From: Acidimicrobiaceae bacterium
GTDB taxonomy: Bacteria > Actinomycetota > Acidimicrobiia > Acidimicrobiales > MedAcidi-G1
Length of the DNA: 64,000 bases
Direction: 5' to 3'
Assembly (NCBI GenBank): GCA_002687745.1
Contig: NZBE01000003.1
Location: forward strand, 66,230 to 130,229
Positions 25,218 to 38,000 of this stretch are shown in pieces (positions within the stretch are counted from its first letter, which is position 1; each line of letters starts with the position of its first letter). Made by a program: the position numbers and the translations under genes. The notes below the pieces were generated by a model. The model worked only from the letters and a program-made list of their open reading frames with translations, had not been told where the DNA came from and did no database searches.

Positions 25218-25256
25218 GTTCTCTCTCGTCTCGTGTGCGTGTATGTCTTCCGCTGC

Positions 25257-25787
25257 TCAGCGGAAGCTCTCTCGGAGCTGGTTGAGGCGGCGGCGGACGC
25301 TGCCGTCGATGATGTCGTCACCGATCTCGGTCACCGCACCGCCCAGGACGGACGGATCGATGACCACCTTCACCTCGACCTCCCTGCCGGTTGAGGTGTG
25401 GATAGCAGCCTCGAGGCGGCTGCGCTGGTCGGCGCTCAGGTCGATTGCCGAACGGACCGTGGCTACCGCCCTGTTGCGGGATGCGGCACCGCGCTCGACG
25501 ACGGCCGCGACGATTGCCGGCAGGTCGGCGGCGCGGCCGGCTGCTACAACCATCGACACCAGCGCCGACGTCGTGGCCGAAGCCCTTCCGTCGAGCAGGT
25601 CCTCGACGACCTGCTGACGGCGTGCGGCCGGAACCGCCCCGTCGGCGAGGGTCGCCCGCAGGTCGTCGTTTGAACCAAGCGCCTGGGAGAACTGGAACAG
25701 CTCGTCCTCGACAGTGGCCAGGTTGCCCTCGGCCACCGCAACGGCGAAAAGGGCGTCTGCGTAGGCGTCAACCCGAGGATCAGCCAT
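25257..25787 (-). CDS. atpH: F0F1 ATP synthase subunit delta
   Basis: 176 aa; RVDAYADALFAVAVAEGNL...EVEVKVVIDPSVLGGAVTEIGDDIIDGSVRRRLNQL. Confidence 0.93.
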   Translation of the reverse strand: MADPRVDAYADALFAVAVAEGNLATVEDELFQFSQALGSNDDLRATLADGAVPAARRQQVVEDLLDGRASATTSALVSMVVAAGRAADLPAIVAAVVERGAASRNRAVATVRSAIDLSADQRSRLEAAIHTSTGREVEVKVVIDPSVLGGAVTEIGDDIIDGSVRRRLNQLRESFR

Positions 25788-26490
25788 TGCTCCCGGCCAC
25801 CTCGTCGATGTAGGCGTCGATCAGACGGCCCTGGACCTCGGCATCGAGGCTGGACTGCACAACCCGCTCGGCGGCGCCCAGGGCTATACCGGCGACCTCG
25901 GCGCGGAGGTCGGCGATGGCCTGCTGGCGTGCCGACTCGATGTCGGCTGCCGCACGCTCGCGCATGTCGGCGATGTCCGTCTCTGCACGGGCCGACAGAT
26001 CGGCCTTGAGCTGTTCGGCGGCACCACGTGCCTCGTCGATCAACCTGGAGGCCTCACCCTTGGCATCACCCAGTCGGGCCTGGTAGTCGGCTTCGACCGC
26101 CCTGGCGTCGATCTTGGCCTGCTCGGCCGCATCGAGGTCACCGGCAATGCGCTCTGCACGTGCGTCCATGGCCCCCTTCACAGCCGGGAAACCCTTCTTG
26201 GCCATGAAGAAGAACAGGAGACCGAAGGACAGGCCCCCCCAGATGATCTCGTTGGTCTCGGGGAGGATGGGGTTCGGGGCCTCGAAGCACTTCTCGAGGT
26301 CGTCCTGGACCCCTTCGTCATGCAACGTGTGCTCAAGGTCGCCGTGGTTCTCCTCAACGGCCTCTGCGAGGTGCTCGGCCATACAGCCGCCGACGCTCTC
26401 GCCGGATGCTCCGGCGGGGCCGGCCAGGGCAACGAGGCCCAGCACGGCGATCAGCGGTGCCGCTGCCAGGCGGTTCCGTCGTTGGCTCAT
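25780..26490 (-). CDS. atpF: F0F1 ATP synthase subunit b
   Basis: IIWGGLSFGLLFFFMAKKGFPAVKGAMDARAERIAGDLDAAEQAKIDA coiled coil; preceded by a signal-peptide-like N-terminus. Confidence 0.93.
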   Translation of the reverse strand: MSQRRNRLAAAPLIAVLGLVALAGPAGASGESVGGCMAEHLAEAVEENHGDLEHTLHDEGVQDDLEKCFEAPNPILPETNEIIWGGLSFGLLFFFMAKKGFPAVKGAMDARAERIAGDLDAAEQAKIDARAVEADYQARLGDAKGEASRLIDEARGAAEQLKADLSARAETDIADMRERAAADIESARQQAIADLRAEVAGIALGAAERVVQSSLDAEVQGRLIDAYIDEVAGSNG

Positions 26491-26552
26491 GGGTTCAACT
26501 CTCTCTCGGTCGATGGTGTCAGCTGGTCGTCTGTTCCGAATCCGCCAACTGC

Positions 26553-26864
<312 letters not shown>

Positions 26865-26904
26865 TTATTGAACTTGCGGGTAGAGCCTGAAGGCCAACTG
26901 TGGA

Positions 26905-27672
26905 TCAGTGGGCGGGATGCATTGAGCCGCCGATGTAGACGGCGGTGAGGATCGTGAAGATGAAGGCCTGCAGGACCGAGACCAGGATTTCGAACCCGGT
27001 CATGAGGACGAGCATCGCGAAGGGTCCGACGGCTCCGATGTAGGTGGAGCTCCACAGGACCTGTGTGAGCACGGCGAAGGTGACGAGCAGCAGGTGGCCT
27101 GCGACCATGTTCGCCCAGAGCCGGATTGCCAGCGAAAAGGGCCTCACCACGAACGTGGAGACCAGTTCGATGGGGGTGACGATCAGGTACAGCGCGACGG
27201 GCACGCCGGGAGGGAACAGCGAGTTCTTGAGGTAGCCCCCCAGGCCCTGGGACCTGACACCGACGAAGTTGTAGATGACCCAGACCACGATCGCCAGAGT
27301 TATCGGCACGGCCATGCGGCTGTTCGCCGGGAACTGGATGCCGGGGATCACCTCGAAGATGTTCGAGAACATGATGAAGAAGAACATCGTGGTGAGGAAC
27401 GGCATGAACTTGCGGCCGTCGGGGCCGATCGTCTGCATCACGATCGAGTCCTCGATGAAGTCGATCCCGGTCTCGGCTACGTGCTGGACTCCGGTTGGCA
27501 CCATGGAGGCTCTGGGCCTTCCCGCCAGGATGAAGATGACGCCGGTTATGGCTACGGCCGCCAGATAGACGAGGACCGTCTTGTTGACGGCGTATGCCGT
27601 TCCGGAGAACAGCATGTCGGGCCACTCGAAGAGATGGCTGACAGGCGGGAATTCGAGCGCTAGCACGTTCAC
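26905..27672 (-). CDS. atpB: F0F1 ATP synthase subunit a
   Basis: Conserved RLWANMVAGHLLL; GTG start at 27672 overlaps the upstream stop. The longer supplied ORF start (27765) overlaps atpI. Confidence 0.95.
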   Translation of the reverse strand: MNVLALEFPPVSHLFEWPDMLFSGTAYAVNKTVLVYLAAVAITGVIFILAGRPRASMVPTGVQHVAETGIDFIEDSIVMQTIGPDGRKFMPFLTTMFFFIMFSNIFEVIPGIQFPANSRMAVPITLAIVVWVIYNFVGVRSQGLGGYLKNSLFPPGVPVALYLIVTPIELVSTFVVRPFSLAIRLWANMVAGHLLLVTFAVLTQVLWSSTYIGAVGPFAMLVLMTGFEILVSVLQAFIFTILTAVYIGGSMHPAH

Positions 27673-28145
27673 TTGGCGTGGTTCTCCTCGGGAGTGACCT
27701 GTTGGACTGGTTGGGGCGCAAGGCCGGGGAAGGCCAGCGACGCAGAGACGTGCCTGGTCTCCCACACAAGGAGGCCCAGGTGGGTGACCAGGAGGGTGAT
27801 GGCGAACGGCACGGCGGCGAACCAGTCGCCACTGCCCTTGAGCGCCACCGCGATCACGGCCAGCGCTCCGAGGCGGACGAGATAGCCGAACAGGACCGCT
27901 CCATAGAGGGCGTTCAGAGAAATGCCCACCGCACGGGTGATTATGGCGGCACCGATCAGGAAGTTGGCGACAACCAGCACGAGGGCGACTGCGGCGGAGG
28001 CGGCACCGGTGGCTCCCCAGCCGATGGCACCGATCGCCACGAATGCCGGCGCCACCCAGACGGCACGTCTGGCGAGGTCGCGGGCGATGTCACGCTCGGG
28101 GGTGACCTGTGTGTGGTCGGCCACGATTGTGGGGGTGGCGGCCAT
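27669..28145 (-). CDS. ATP synthase I-like small membrane protein
   Basis: Four hydrophobic segments, located directly upstream of atpB; ATG at 28145. Confidence 0.7.
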   Translation of the reverse strand: MAATPTIVADHTQVTPERDIARDLARRAVWVAPAFVAIGAIGWGATGAASAAVALVLVVANFLIGAAIITRAVGISLNALYGAVLFGYLVRLGALAVIAVALKGSGDWFAAVPFAITLLVTHLGLLVWETRHVSASLAFPGLAPQPVQQVTPEENHAK

Positions 28146-28147
28146 GC

Positions 28148-28408
28148 TCAGGTGCCCGCCTGCCATGCGGCGCGGCGCTCGGCTGCGGCTCGGTCCATCC
28201 GGTCGCTGTAGCTGCGGTACAGCTTCCAGGTGGCGTACCCGGCCGTTACCAGCGTGAATGAGATCGTGAAGACCGGGAAGAGGTTCAGCTGGCGATCCAC
28301 GAGCCAGCCCAGGAAGCCGAAGATCGCCGGTGTAACAGCCAACTCGAATGCCGCTGCGAGAGCATCGCCGAAGCCCTGCTCCAACTCGCGCGTTCCGACC
28401 TGTTGCAT
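28148..28408 (-). CDS. AtpZ/AtpI-like protein
   Basis: AFELAVTPAIFGFLGWLVDRQLNLFPVFTISFTLVTAGYATWKLYRSY; two TM helices, start of the atp operon. Confidence 0.75.
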   Translation of the reverse strand: MQQVGTRELEQGFGDALAAAFELAVTPAIFGFLGWLVDRQLNLFPVFTISFTLVTAGYATWKLYRSYSDRMDRAAAERRAAWQAGT

Positions 28409-28547
28409 CCGCAGATCCCTCCGACCGGAAAGCCTCCGGTCACCATCGTTGCCCCCGCGACGACGGCCGTCTGGAGCGCTTGTGAATCTAATCACCAATG
28501 TGGGAAGCAACAACCCGAACCCGGTGTGACGAATGCCCCACTCAACC

Positions 28548-29699
28548 TCAGGCGCCACCATCCCCATCGACCCACCCGTCCCGCACCGAACCATGCAACC
28601 TCGGGTGGAAAACCGTGAAGAGGAGAAGGCAGACGGCCGCAATGCCGATGGGCACGATGGCGTCGCCCGACCCGGTGTAGGTGGGCCACAGCACGAACCC
28701 TGACAGCAGCGCCGTCCACGCCCACAGGATCCAGACGGCGCGACGGTGGCCATGGCCCAGGCGGAGCAGCCGGTGATGGAGGTGGTCCTTGTCGGCGTGG
28801 GTCACCCGGATACCGCGGGTCGCTGCACGGCGCACGATGGCGAATGCCATGTCGAACAGGGGGACGCCCAGGATGAACAGCGGAATGAAGACCGGGGCGA
28901 AGAAGAAGAAGGCCTGACCGCTGAACACCGCGTCGGTGCTTCCCCCCACAGACATCGTCGAGGCCGCCATGAGCAGGCCCAGCAGCAGTGCTCCACCGTC
29001 ACCCATGAATATGCGTGCCGGGTGCACGTTGTAGGGGAGGAAGCCCACGCATATGCCGACCACCAGCACCGCTATCAGCGCACCCGGACTGCTCCCGGTC
29101 AGCACGCCCGCATCGCCCAGGCGGATGGCATACAGGAGGAACGTGGCGGCGGCGATGGCCACGATCCCGCCTGCCAGACCATCGAGACCGTCTATCAGGT
29201 TGACCGCGTTGGCGATGAGCACCACCCACACAACGGTCAACAGCGCCGACATGTTCGGCGAGAGGATCATCGTCTCAAGGAACGGGACGCGCAGCACGAC
29301 GAGCGACACCCCGACGAGGCTCAGGACCGCCCCGGCCACCACCATTCCGGCGACCTTGGCCGTTGCCGACAGCGGCGAGATGTCGTCGACCACCCCGACG
29401 GCGCAGATCACCGCTGCTGCCGTCAGCACGCCGAGCATTTCGGACGGTGCTGCAAACACAGGTGCGAAGTCGCCTGTCAGCCAGGCCGTGACGACGCCTA
29501 CGAACAGGCCGAACAGCATCGCCGTGCCGCCCAGCGTGGCTGTCGGTGAGTCGTGGACATTGCGGTCATCGGGTGCCACGAGAACACCGGACCGGGTGGC
29601 GAGGCGGCGTGCCACCGGTGTGGCCACAGCGGTGGCCACCGCAGCGACACCACCGACCACGGCGAAGGCGAGACCCCCGGGAAGAAGCACGGCCACCAT
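28548..29699 (-). CDS. Undecaprenyl-phosphate N-acetylhexosamine-1-phosphate transferase (MraY/WecA/TagO family)
   Basis: NAVNLIDGLDGLAGGIVAIAAAT, FLPYNVHPARIFMGDGGALLLGLLM, HADKDHLHHRLLRLGHGHR. Confidence 0.92.
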   Translation of the reverse strand: MVAVLLPGGLAFAVVGGVAAVATAVATPVARRLATRSGVLVAPDDRNVHDSPTATLGGTAMLFGLFVGVVTAWLTGDFAPVFAAPSEMLGVLTAAAVICAVGVVDDISPLSATAKVAGMVVAGAVLSLVGVSLVVLRVPFLETMILSPNMSALLTVVWVVLIANAVNLIDGLDGLAGGIVAIAAATFLLYAIRLGDAGVLTGSSPGALIAVLVVGICVGFLPYNVHPARIFMGDGGALLLGLLMAASTMSVGGSTDAVFSGQAFFFFAPVFIPLFILGVPLFDMAFAIVRRAATRGIRVTHADKDHLHHRLLRLGHGHRRAVWILWAWTALLSGFVLWPTYTGSGDAIVPIGIAAVCLLLFTVFHPRLHGSVRDGWVDGDGGA

Positions 29700-29715
29700 C
29701 GCGCTCACCGGTTCA

Positions 29716-30960
29716 TCAGCCCCCGTAGGGCGTGAAGCGACCACACAGTTCGACGACCTCTGCCCGAACTTCGTCAACTGCGGCATCGTCGTCAACGCTA
29801 CTGAGGGTGCGGGCGATCAGGTCGGCGATGACGGCCATCTCCGGCTCACCCATCCCCTGTGTCGTGACTGACGGCGTGCCTATGCGGACACCGCTGGCTA
29901 CAAACGGCGAACGCGGGTCATCGGGGACCGTGTTCTTGTTCAAGGTGATGCCGGCCCGGTCGAGAACCGTCTGTGCCACGGCGCCGGTGAGCTCCTCGTC
30001 GAAGGTGCGCAGGTCGACGAGCAGCAGATGGTTGTCGGTGCCACCCGAGACCATTCGGAAGCCGTGCCGGGCAAGGGCGGCGGCGAGGGCCGATGCATTG
30101 GCCACTATCTGGCGCGCGTAGTCGGCGAACGACGGATCGGCCGCCTCGCGGAACGCCACGGCCTTGGCGGCGACGTGGTGTTCGAGTGGGCCGCCCTGGG
30201 AGCCCGGGAATACGGCCTTGTCGACCGCCCGGGCGTGTTCGGATGTCGAGAGGATGCAGCCACCCCTTGGACCCCGCAGGGTCTTGTGGGTGGTGAAGGT
30301 GACGATGTCGCAGTAGGGAACCGGGTTCGGGTGCACGCCACCTGCGATGAGCCCGGCGATGTGGGCGGCATCGAACATGAGCATCGCTCCGACCTCGTCG
30401 GCAATCTCGCGAAACGGTGCCGGGTCGATGATGCGGGGGTAGGCGGTGGCGCCTGCCACGATCAGATTCGGCCGGTGCTCCCGTGCCCTGTCGCGCAGCT
30501 CGTCGTAGTCGATCCGCTCGTCGCTCTTCGTGACGCCGTAGGAGACGAAGTTGTAGAGGATGCCGCTGGCGTTCACCGGGGATCCGTGGGTGAGGTGGCC
30601 TCCGTGGTCGAGGCTCAGCCCGAGCACGGTGTCTCCCGGTTCCAGCAGCGCCTGGTAGACGGCCATGTTGGCGTTGGCTCCCGAGTGGGGCTGGACGTTT
30701 GCGTGGTCGGCGCCGAACAGGGCCTTGACCCGCTCACGGGCCAGGTCCTCGACCTCGTCGACGTGGACGTTGCCTCCGTAGTAGCGCCTACCCGGATAGC
30801 CCTCGGCGTACTTGTTGGTGAGCACCGAACCGCTCGCCTCGAGCACTGCCGGCGAGGCGAAGTTCTCGGAGGCAATCAGCTGGAGCGTGGTGTTTTGACG
30901 TTCCAGCTCCCGGTCTATGTAACCGAACAGCTCGTCGTCCCGTGAGGTTGGCCAGCTCAT
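29716..30960 (-). CDS. glyA: Serine hydroxymethyltransferase
   Basis: [54 protein letters not shown] Lys. Confidence 0.97.
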   Translation of the reverse strand: MSWPTSRDDELFGYIDRELERQNTTLQLIASENFASPAVLEASGSVLTNKYAEGYPGRRYYGGNVHVDEVEDLARERVKALFGADHANVQPHSGANANMAVYQALLEPGDTVLGLSLDHGGHLTHGSPVNASGILYNFVSYGVTKSDERIDYDELRDRAREHRPNLIVAGATAYPRIIDPAPFREIADEVGAMLMFDAAHIAGLIAGGVHPNPVPYCDIVTFTTHKTLRGPRGGCILSTSEHARAVDKAVFPGSQGGPLEHHVAAKAVAFREAADPSFADYARQIVANASALAAALARHGFRMVSGGTDNHLLLVDLRTFDEELTGAVAQTVLDRAGITLNKNTVPDDPRSPFVASGVRIGTPSVTTQGMGEPEMAVIADLIARTLSSVDDDAAVDEVRAEVVELCGRFTPYGG

Positions 30961-31029
30961 GTCGTACCGCCTGTGCTCGGCTGGCCCGGGAGTGGGCCAG
31001 GATCGTCCGTGCCCGCTGCCGGGCTGATT

Positions 31030-31048
31030 GGCCGGAAGGTTACCGGCC
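31030..31048 (-). terminator. Hairpin between lysR and glyA
   Basis: GGCCGG-AAGGTTA-CCGGCC perfect 6-bp stem; no U tract. Confidence 0.35.
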
Positions 31049-31069
31049 GTGGCCGGACCGCGATGCCGG

Positions 31070-31966
31070 TCACCCGCCGGTTCCGGGTCCGATGAGGACT
31101 GCAGCCAGGGCGTCCGCTGCCGGATCGGGTGGCGAGCCCTCGCGTCGCGCTACAACCAGGTGACGGTGGGCCACCGGCCCGGACCTGGTGGCAGCCATTC
31201 CGCTGCCAACTGTCGTGCCCGGGGACGGAGGCAGCACGGTCCATCCCAGGCCGAGGCGCACCATCTCTCGTAGGACCTCGGGCTGGTTGGACTCGGCGAC
31301 AACGTCGAACGGTGCTCCTTCCCGGGCCAGGCCGGCTGCGATAACCGCCCGGGTGTGGGAACCCGCAGGGAAGGTGACCCATGGTCCCCACCGGTGTGGG
31401 GGACGCCGAAGCTCGCTTTCGGGGGCGTAGACGTGAAGGGGTTCGGCGAAACAGGGCGTGAACACCACACCCTCTGGAGCGGTCACGGGCTCGACACAGA
31501 CTATGAGGTCGAGGTCGCCGCTGACCAGGCCCTCGAGGAGGCTGCCGGACGGGGCCACCGTGAGGTGCAGGTCGACCTCGGGACGGTTGGCGTGGAAGGC
31601 CCGGATGGCCTCGGCCCGGTGCTGGACCGCTACGGCATCGATCGTTCCGAGCCTGACCACGCCGGCTGAGCCGGAGCGCTGCGATGCCGCCCAACGGGCA
31701 AGGTCGCGGGTCTCGGCCACGACCCTTCGGGCATGGGTGAGGACCTCGGCCGCCTGATGCCTCAACCGGGCGTGACGGCCGTGCCGTTCGAAGAGGGGCA
31801 GGCCGACCCGGCGCTCGAGTTCGGCGAGGCCCTGGGTGAGAGCTGACGGCGTGACACCGAGGCTGGCGGCCGCTGCCGCACGGGTGGGATGGTCTGTCGC
31901 TGCCACCAGGTACTCCAGCTGCTGCACGGTGAGGTTGGGGAGGCTCTGCGGCCCGGTTTTCGACAT
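31070..31966 (-). CDS. LysR-family transcriptional regulator
   Basis: N-terminal w[56 protein letters not shown]; divergent from INO1. Confidence 0.93.
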   Translation of the reverse strand: MSKTGPQSLPNLTVQQLEYLVAATDHPTRAAAAASLGVTPSALTQGLAELERRVGLPLFERHGRHARLRHQAAEVLTHARRVVAETRDLARWAASQRSGSAGVVRLGTIDAVAVQHRAEAIRAFHANRPEVDLHLTVAPSGSLLEGLVSGDLDLIVCVEPVTAPEGVVFTPCFAEPLHVYAPESELRRPPHRWGPWVTFPAGSHTRAVIAAGLAREGAPFDVVAESNQPEVLREMVRLGLGWTVLPPSPGTTVGSGMAATRSGPVAHRHLVVARREGSPPDPAADALAAVLIGPGTGG

Positions 31967-31984
31967 TGCGGGATCCTGTCTGAT

Positions 31985-32003
31985 GATTCAGTTTTACTGA
32001 ATC
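31985..32003. promoter_or_regulatory. Perfect inverted repeat, candidate LysR-type operator (T-N11-A)
   Basis: GATTCAG-TTTTA-CTGAATC in the lysR/INO1 divergent intergenic region. Confidence 0.75.
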
Positions 32004-32042
32004 TAACACTTCTTTGATTTGCATCTACTTATGCTTATCTCC

Positions 32043-33347
<1,305 letters not shown>

Positions 33348-33360
33348 CCCTGGCCCGTTG

Positions 33361-33372
33361 ACCCGGCCGGGT
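33361..33372. terminator. Palindrome between convergent INO1 and acyl-CoA synthetase genes
   Basis: ACCCGGCCGGGT perfect 12-bp palindrome. Confidence 0.3.
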
Positions 33373-33374
33373 TC

Positions 33375-34955
33375 TCAGATGCGGGTGGTGTGGCCCGCCC
33401 AGTACTCGTCCTTCAGGAGGCGCTTGTAGAGCTTTCCGGTGGGATGCCTGGGTAGCTCGTCACGGAAATCCACGCTGCGAGGGCACTTGACGTCGGCCAA
33501 CTGAGACCTGCAGAAGGCGATCAGCTCACGCCCCATCTCATCGCCTGCGGCCACGGAGTCCACCAACTGCACGACGGCCTTGACCTCCTCGCCGAACTCG
33601 TCGTTGGGCACACCGATCACGGCCACGTCAAACACGGCCGGATGCATCGTGAGGACGTTCTCGGCCTCCTGTGGGTAGATGTTCACCCCTCCGGAGATGA
33701 TCATGTACGCCCTGCGGTCCGTCAGGTAGAGGAAGCCGTCCTCGTCAACGCGACCCACGTCGCCCAGGGTGCTCAGGTTCCCCCCGAGCCTCGAACCGGC
33801 GGTCTTCTCGGGGTCGTTGTGGTACTCGAACTGGGAGTCGCTGCGGAAGTAGACGCCCCCCTCCTCTCCCACGGGCAACTCCGTGCCGTCATCGTCGACG
33901 ATGACCAGCTCGCCTACGATCGCCCTCCCGACTGAACCGGGGTGCTCCAGCCAGTCGAGCGAGTTCGTGTAGGTGAGGCCGTTGCCCTCGGTGCCCGCGT
34001 AGTACTCGTGCAGCACCGGCCCCCACCATTCGATCATCGAACGCTTCACCTTGACCGGGCACGGTGCCGCAGCGTGGATTGCAGTCACCAGCGATGAGGT
34101 GTCGTAGCGGTCCCGCACCTCTTCGGACAGCTTGAGCATGCGCACGAACATGGTCGGAACCCACTGGCTGGTGTGCACGTTGTGGGCCTCGATGGCAGTG
34201 AGTGCCTCCTCGGCGTCGAACTTCTCCATCACCACGATCGTGCAACCCAGCCGCTGGTAACCGAGGCAGAAGCGCAGCGGTGCCGAATGGTAGAGCGGCG
34301 CCGGGGAGAGGTAGACGGAACCCTCCTCGGCAGCGAAGAGGATCTTCGCCATCATCGTGATCGGGTTGACTCCGCCCAACGGGGAACCCGACATCGGGGA
34401 CCTGATTCCCTTGGGTCGACCTGTGGTTCCAGACGAGTAGAGCATGTCCTGGCCCTCGACAGCACCGGGGAACGGCTCGGCCGACTGGCTGGCGACGGCA
34501 TCCTCGAAACAGGCATGGTCGGCGAGAGGACCACCGATGCTGAACCTCTCCTCCACATTCGGCGTTGCGGCAGTGACCTCGGCGACAGCGTCAGACTTGT
34601 ACGGCGAGGTCACAAACACCCTGGCGCCACAGTCGTCGACTATGTAGGCCATCTCATCTGCGGTGAGCCTCGACGAAATTGCGGTGTAGTAGAGGCCCGC
34701 GTAGTGGGCCCCCCACGCGAGTGCCAGGAACTCGATTCGGTTCTCGAGGCAGAAGGCCATGTGGTCGCCCGGTTCCAGGCCCAGGCTGCGGAACAGGTTG
34801 GCGATGCGGTTGGCCTCGGCGTCGAGTTCGGCGAAGGTCATGGTCTGGCCCGAACCGTTCATGACGATGGCCGGCCGGTCCGGCGCATCCTTCGCCCAGC
34901 GACCCGGGTACTCGAGTGGTGGATCGTCCGGTGTCCGGGTTCCTGAGTCGCTCAT
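33375..34955 (-). CDS. Acyl-CoA synthetase / AMP-dependent ligase
   Basis: LYSSGTTGRPKGIRSP; LTDRRAYMIISGGVNIYPQEAENVL; PTGKLYKRLLKDEY. ATG at 34955. Confidence 0.92.
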   Translation of the reverse strand: MSDSGTRTPDDPPLEYPGRWAKDAPDRPAIVMNGSGQTMTFAELDAEANRIANLFRSLGLEPGDHMAFCLENRIEFLALAWGAHYAGLYYTAISSRLTADEMAYIVDDCGARVFVTSPYKSDAVAEVTAATPNVEERFSIGGPLADHACFEDAVASQSAEPFPGAVEGQDMLYSSGTTGRPKGIRSPMSGSPLGGVNPITMMAKILFAAEEGSVYLSPAPLYHSAPLRFCLGYQRLGCTIVVMEKFDAEEALTAIEAHNVHTSQWVPTMFVRMLKLSEEVRDRYDTSSLVTAIHAAAPCPVKVKRSMIEWWGPVLHEYYAGTEGNGLTYTNSLDWLEHPGSVGRAIVGELVIVDDDGTELPVGEEGGVYFRSDSQFEYHNDPEKTAGSRLGGNLSTLGDVGRVDEDGFLYLTDRRAYMIISGGVNIYPQEAENVLTMHPAVFDVAVIGVPNDEFGEEVKAVVQLVDSVAAGDEMGRELIAFCRSQLADVKCPRSVDFRDELPRHPTGKLYKRLLKDEYWAGHTTRI

Positions 34956-35056
34956 GCGATCCGACAGTACCGGCCGACCGTCCTGAGCGGCTGATCGGGG
35001 CACGGTCTGCCAGGTAGCCAACGGGTGTCACACGGCATGCGTACTCTCGTCTCACG

Positions 35057-38000
35057 ATGACCGCCACGTTCACCTTCACCTCCTACGGCGCCAAGGCCAC
35101 AGCCGCGCTCGGTGACGCCATAGCCACAGCCAAGGGCGATGACCCGCTGGCACCGGTAACGGTGGTCGTGCCATCAAATCTGGTCGGGGTGGCTGCACGC
35201 CGCGCACTGGCCACCACACACAGCGCCGGCGGAACCCCGGGCCTGGCCGCAGTGCGCTTCGAGACCCTGCTGGGCATGGCCGGGCTGTTGGCCGGAACGG
35301 CCCTGGCCGACGACCAGCGGCGACGGATCTCAGACCCCGTCGTGGGTTCCGCCGTGCGTACCACGCTGGCCAGATCCGCCGACCTGCTCCGCCCCGTCGC
35401 ACACCACCCGGCGACCGAACGGGCCCTTGTGCGGGTCCACCGAGAACTGAGAGAACTGGACCACACCGAACTCGACAACGTGGCCACCACCTCACGGCAG
35501 GCATCCGAGGTCATCCGGCTCCACCGCCTCATCCGGGACCGCCTGGCCGAACGGTTCATCGACGAGGTCGACCTGCACAGGGCCGCCGCCGCCATCGACC
35601 CGACACACCCCCTGCTCGACGAGCTGGGCACCCTGATACTGCACGTGCCGGGTCGAACCCCTGCCTCGGGTCTGGCGCTGCTGGCAGCCCTTGCCGAGAT
35701 CCGACCAGTGGCCGTCATCGCGGCTCTCACGGGAAACGAGGCAGCCGACGAACCAGCCCGCCACCTGGTTGAGCGACTGGGTGGTGCCGTCCCATCCTCG
35801 GTGCCGACACCGACGAAATCCGAGCTCGCCGTACGCTCAGTGGCCGACCCCGACGAAGAGGCCCGGGTGGCCGTTCGCGAGATCGTGGCCGCAGCCTCCG
35901 ACGGCATCCCATTCGCCCGGATGGCCATCGTCCATCCCGGCGGAGAACGCTACGCCAGGCTCCTCCACCAGCACCTGCGCTCAGCTGACGTGCCGTTCAA
36001 CGGGGTAGCCGGCCGCCGCCTCGACGAGTCGCTCACCGGCCGGATCCTGCTTGCGCTGCTCGACCTTGACGACAACGACTTCTCCAGGACAGCCGTCATG
36101 GCGTTCATCTCCTCTGGAGCGGTTCTCGGTGCCGACGGCGCAGCCGTACCGACCACCGCATGGGAACGCCTTGCCCGCAGCGCCGGGGTGGTCGCCGGAG
36201 CAGACCAGTGGCGTTCGCGCCTACGGCAGGTGGCTGCCGACCTGGAACAGCGCCGGGACGACCTGGCTTCACAGGGAGCCGAACCCGGCCGCATCGCCGC
36301 TGTCGACAAGAAGATCAGCCAGGCCATGGACCTCCTCGACTTCGTCGAGGAACTGATCACCAACGTGGGCACCGACCCGGCGCCGACCGACTGGCCCGGC
36401 CTTACCGGCTGGACCGCCGGCATGCTCGACCGCTACCTGGGTTCGACCGCCGATCGCACCAGATGGCCAGACCACGAGGTCGAGGCCCACACCCGGGTGA
36501 AGGACCTCCTCACCGGCCTCGCCCGCCTGGCATCCATCGAGCCACGCCCCGGAGCAGCGGCCTTCCGCCGGGCCGTCATCGACGGCCTCGACCACGATCT
36601 CGACCGCGAGGGCCGCTTCGGCGACGGCGTGCTGGTAGGCGGGTTCGGCGTGGTCACCGGCCTCGACCTCGACACCATCGTCGTGGTGGGGCTGGCCGAG
36701 GGAACCACGCCCTCCCGGAGCAGCGACGACCCGCTGCTTCCCGACTCGTCCCGCCACGCCGCCGGCGGAGCGCTCATGACGCGGCCAGACCGAATGGCCG
36801 ACCTTCACCACCGCGTCCTGGCCGCCCTCGCCGCCGCACAGCACAGGCGCGTCCTCGTGTTTCCCCGGGGCGACCTGGGCCGCAAGAACGAATGGGTTCC
36901 GTCACGCTGGCTCCTCGACCAGGTAGAGGAAGAACTGGGTCTTCGGCCCTCGCCCACCGAACTTGAGGACCTCAGACAGCCGTGGTTCTCCACGTCGCCG
37001 TCATTCGTGGGTTCCCTCGAACGCCTCACCTCCCCCGCCGACGAACAGGAATACGCCCTCGCAGAGCTGCTGCGTGAACGACACAGGGGCCTTCCCGTCG
37101 ACACCTCCGACCGTCGAAGCGCCGACACCGTTCTGAGCCGCGGCATCGACCTGGTCCGTGGGCGCCAGCAACCCGTGCTCACCCGCTTCGACGGCAACCT
37201 TGCCGGTGCTGCCGTGCCCTCTCCGGCCGACGGCCGAACAGTGCTGTCGGCCACCCGGCTCCAGACCTGGGTGCGCTGCCCACAGGCCTACCTCATGGAA
37301 CACGTGCTTCGAGTCGGCGTGGCCCACGAACCACATGACGACGAGGGAATCACCGCACTCGACCGCGGCACCCTGGCCCACCAGGTGCTGGACCGCTTCA
37401 TAGCCGAGAACCTCGAGAACGACAGCATCCCCGGACCCGAAACAGCCTGGAGCGGATCACAGCGGCAGCGGCTGGAAGAGATCTGCGACGAGGAGTTCGC
37501 CCTTGCCGAATCCCGGGGCCTCACCGGACGCGCCCTCCTGTGGCGACACGACTCCGAGCGACTGCGACGGCACCTCCAGGCGTTCCTCATCGACGACCAC
37601 GCCTGGCGTGCCCAGCACCTCACCACCCCGGCTGCAGTCGAGATGTCCTTCGGGCTCGACGGCAACGGGCCCCTGGTTCACGTGCTGCCAGACGGCCGCA
37701 GCCTCAGGTTCCGGGGCCGCATCGACCGCGTCGACCGCGGCGCCGATGGCTCCATCCACGTGATCGACTACAAGACCGGCGGCAAGAGCTCCTACAGGAA
37801 GATCTCCGAGACCACCCCCGACGACCACGGCCAGTACCTGCAGCTGCCCATCTACGGCCTGGCAGCCAGGGCCGCTGTCGCCACACCCGACACCGCGGTA
37901 CACGGCCAGTACTGGTTCGTCACCGATGCCGGAGCACACATCGGCCACCCCCTGTCCGAGGCGGTGCTGACGCGCTTTGACACCGTGCTCACAACCATCA

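Noticed and set aside
30961-31069. Possible riboswitch or tRNA gene between glyA and lysR
   Set aside because: Only a GC hairpin is visible; no acceptor/T-loop pattern or known riboswitch core.
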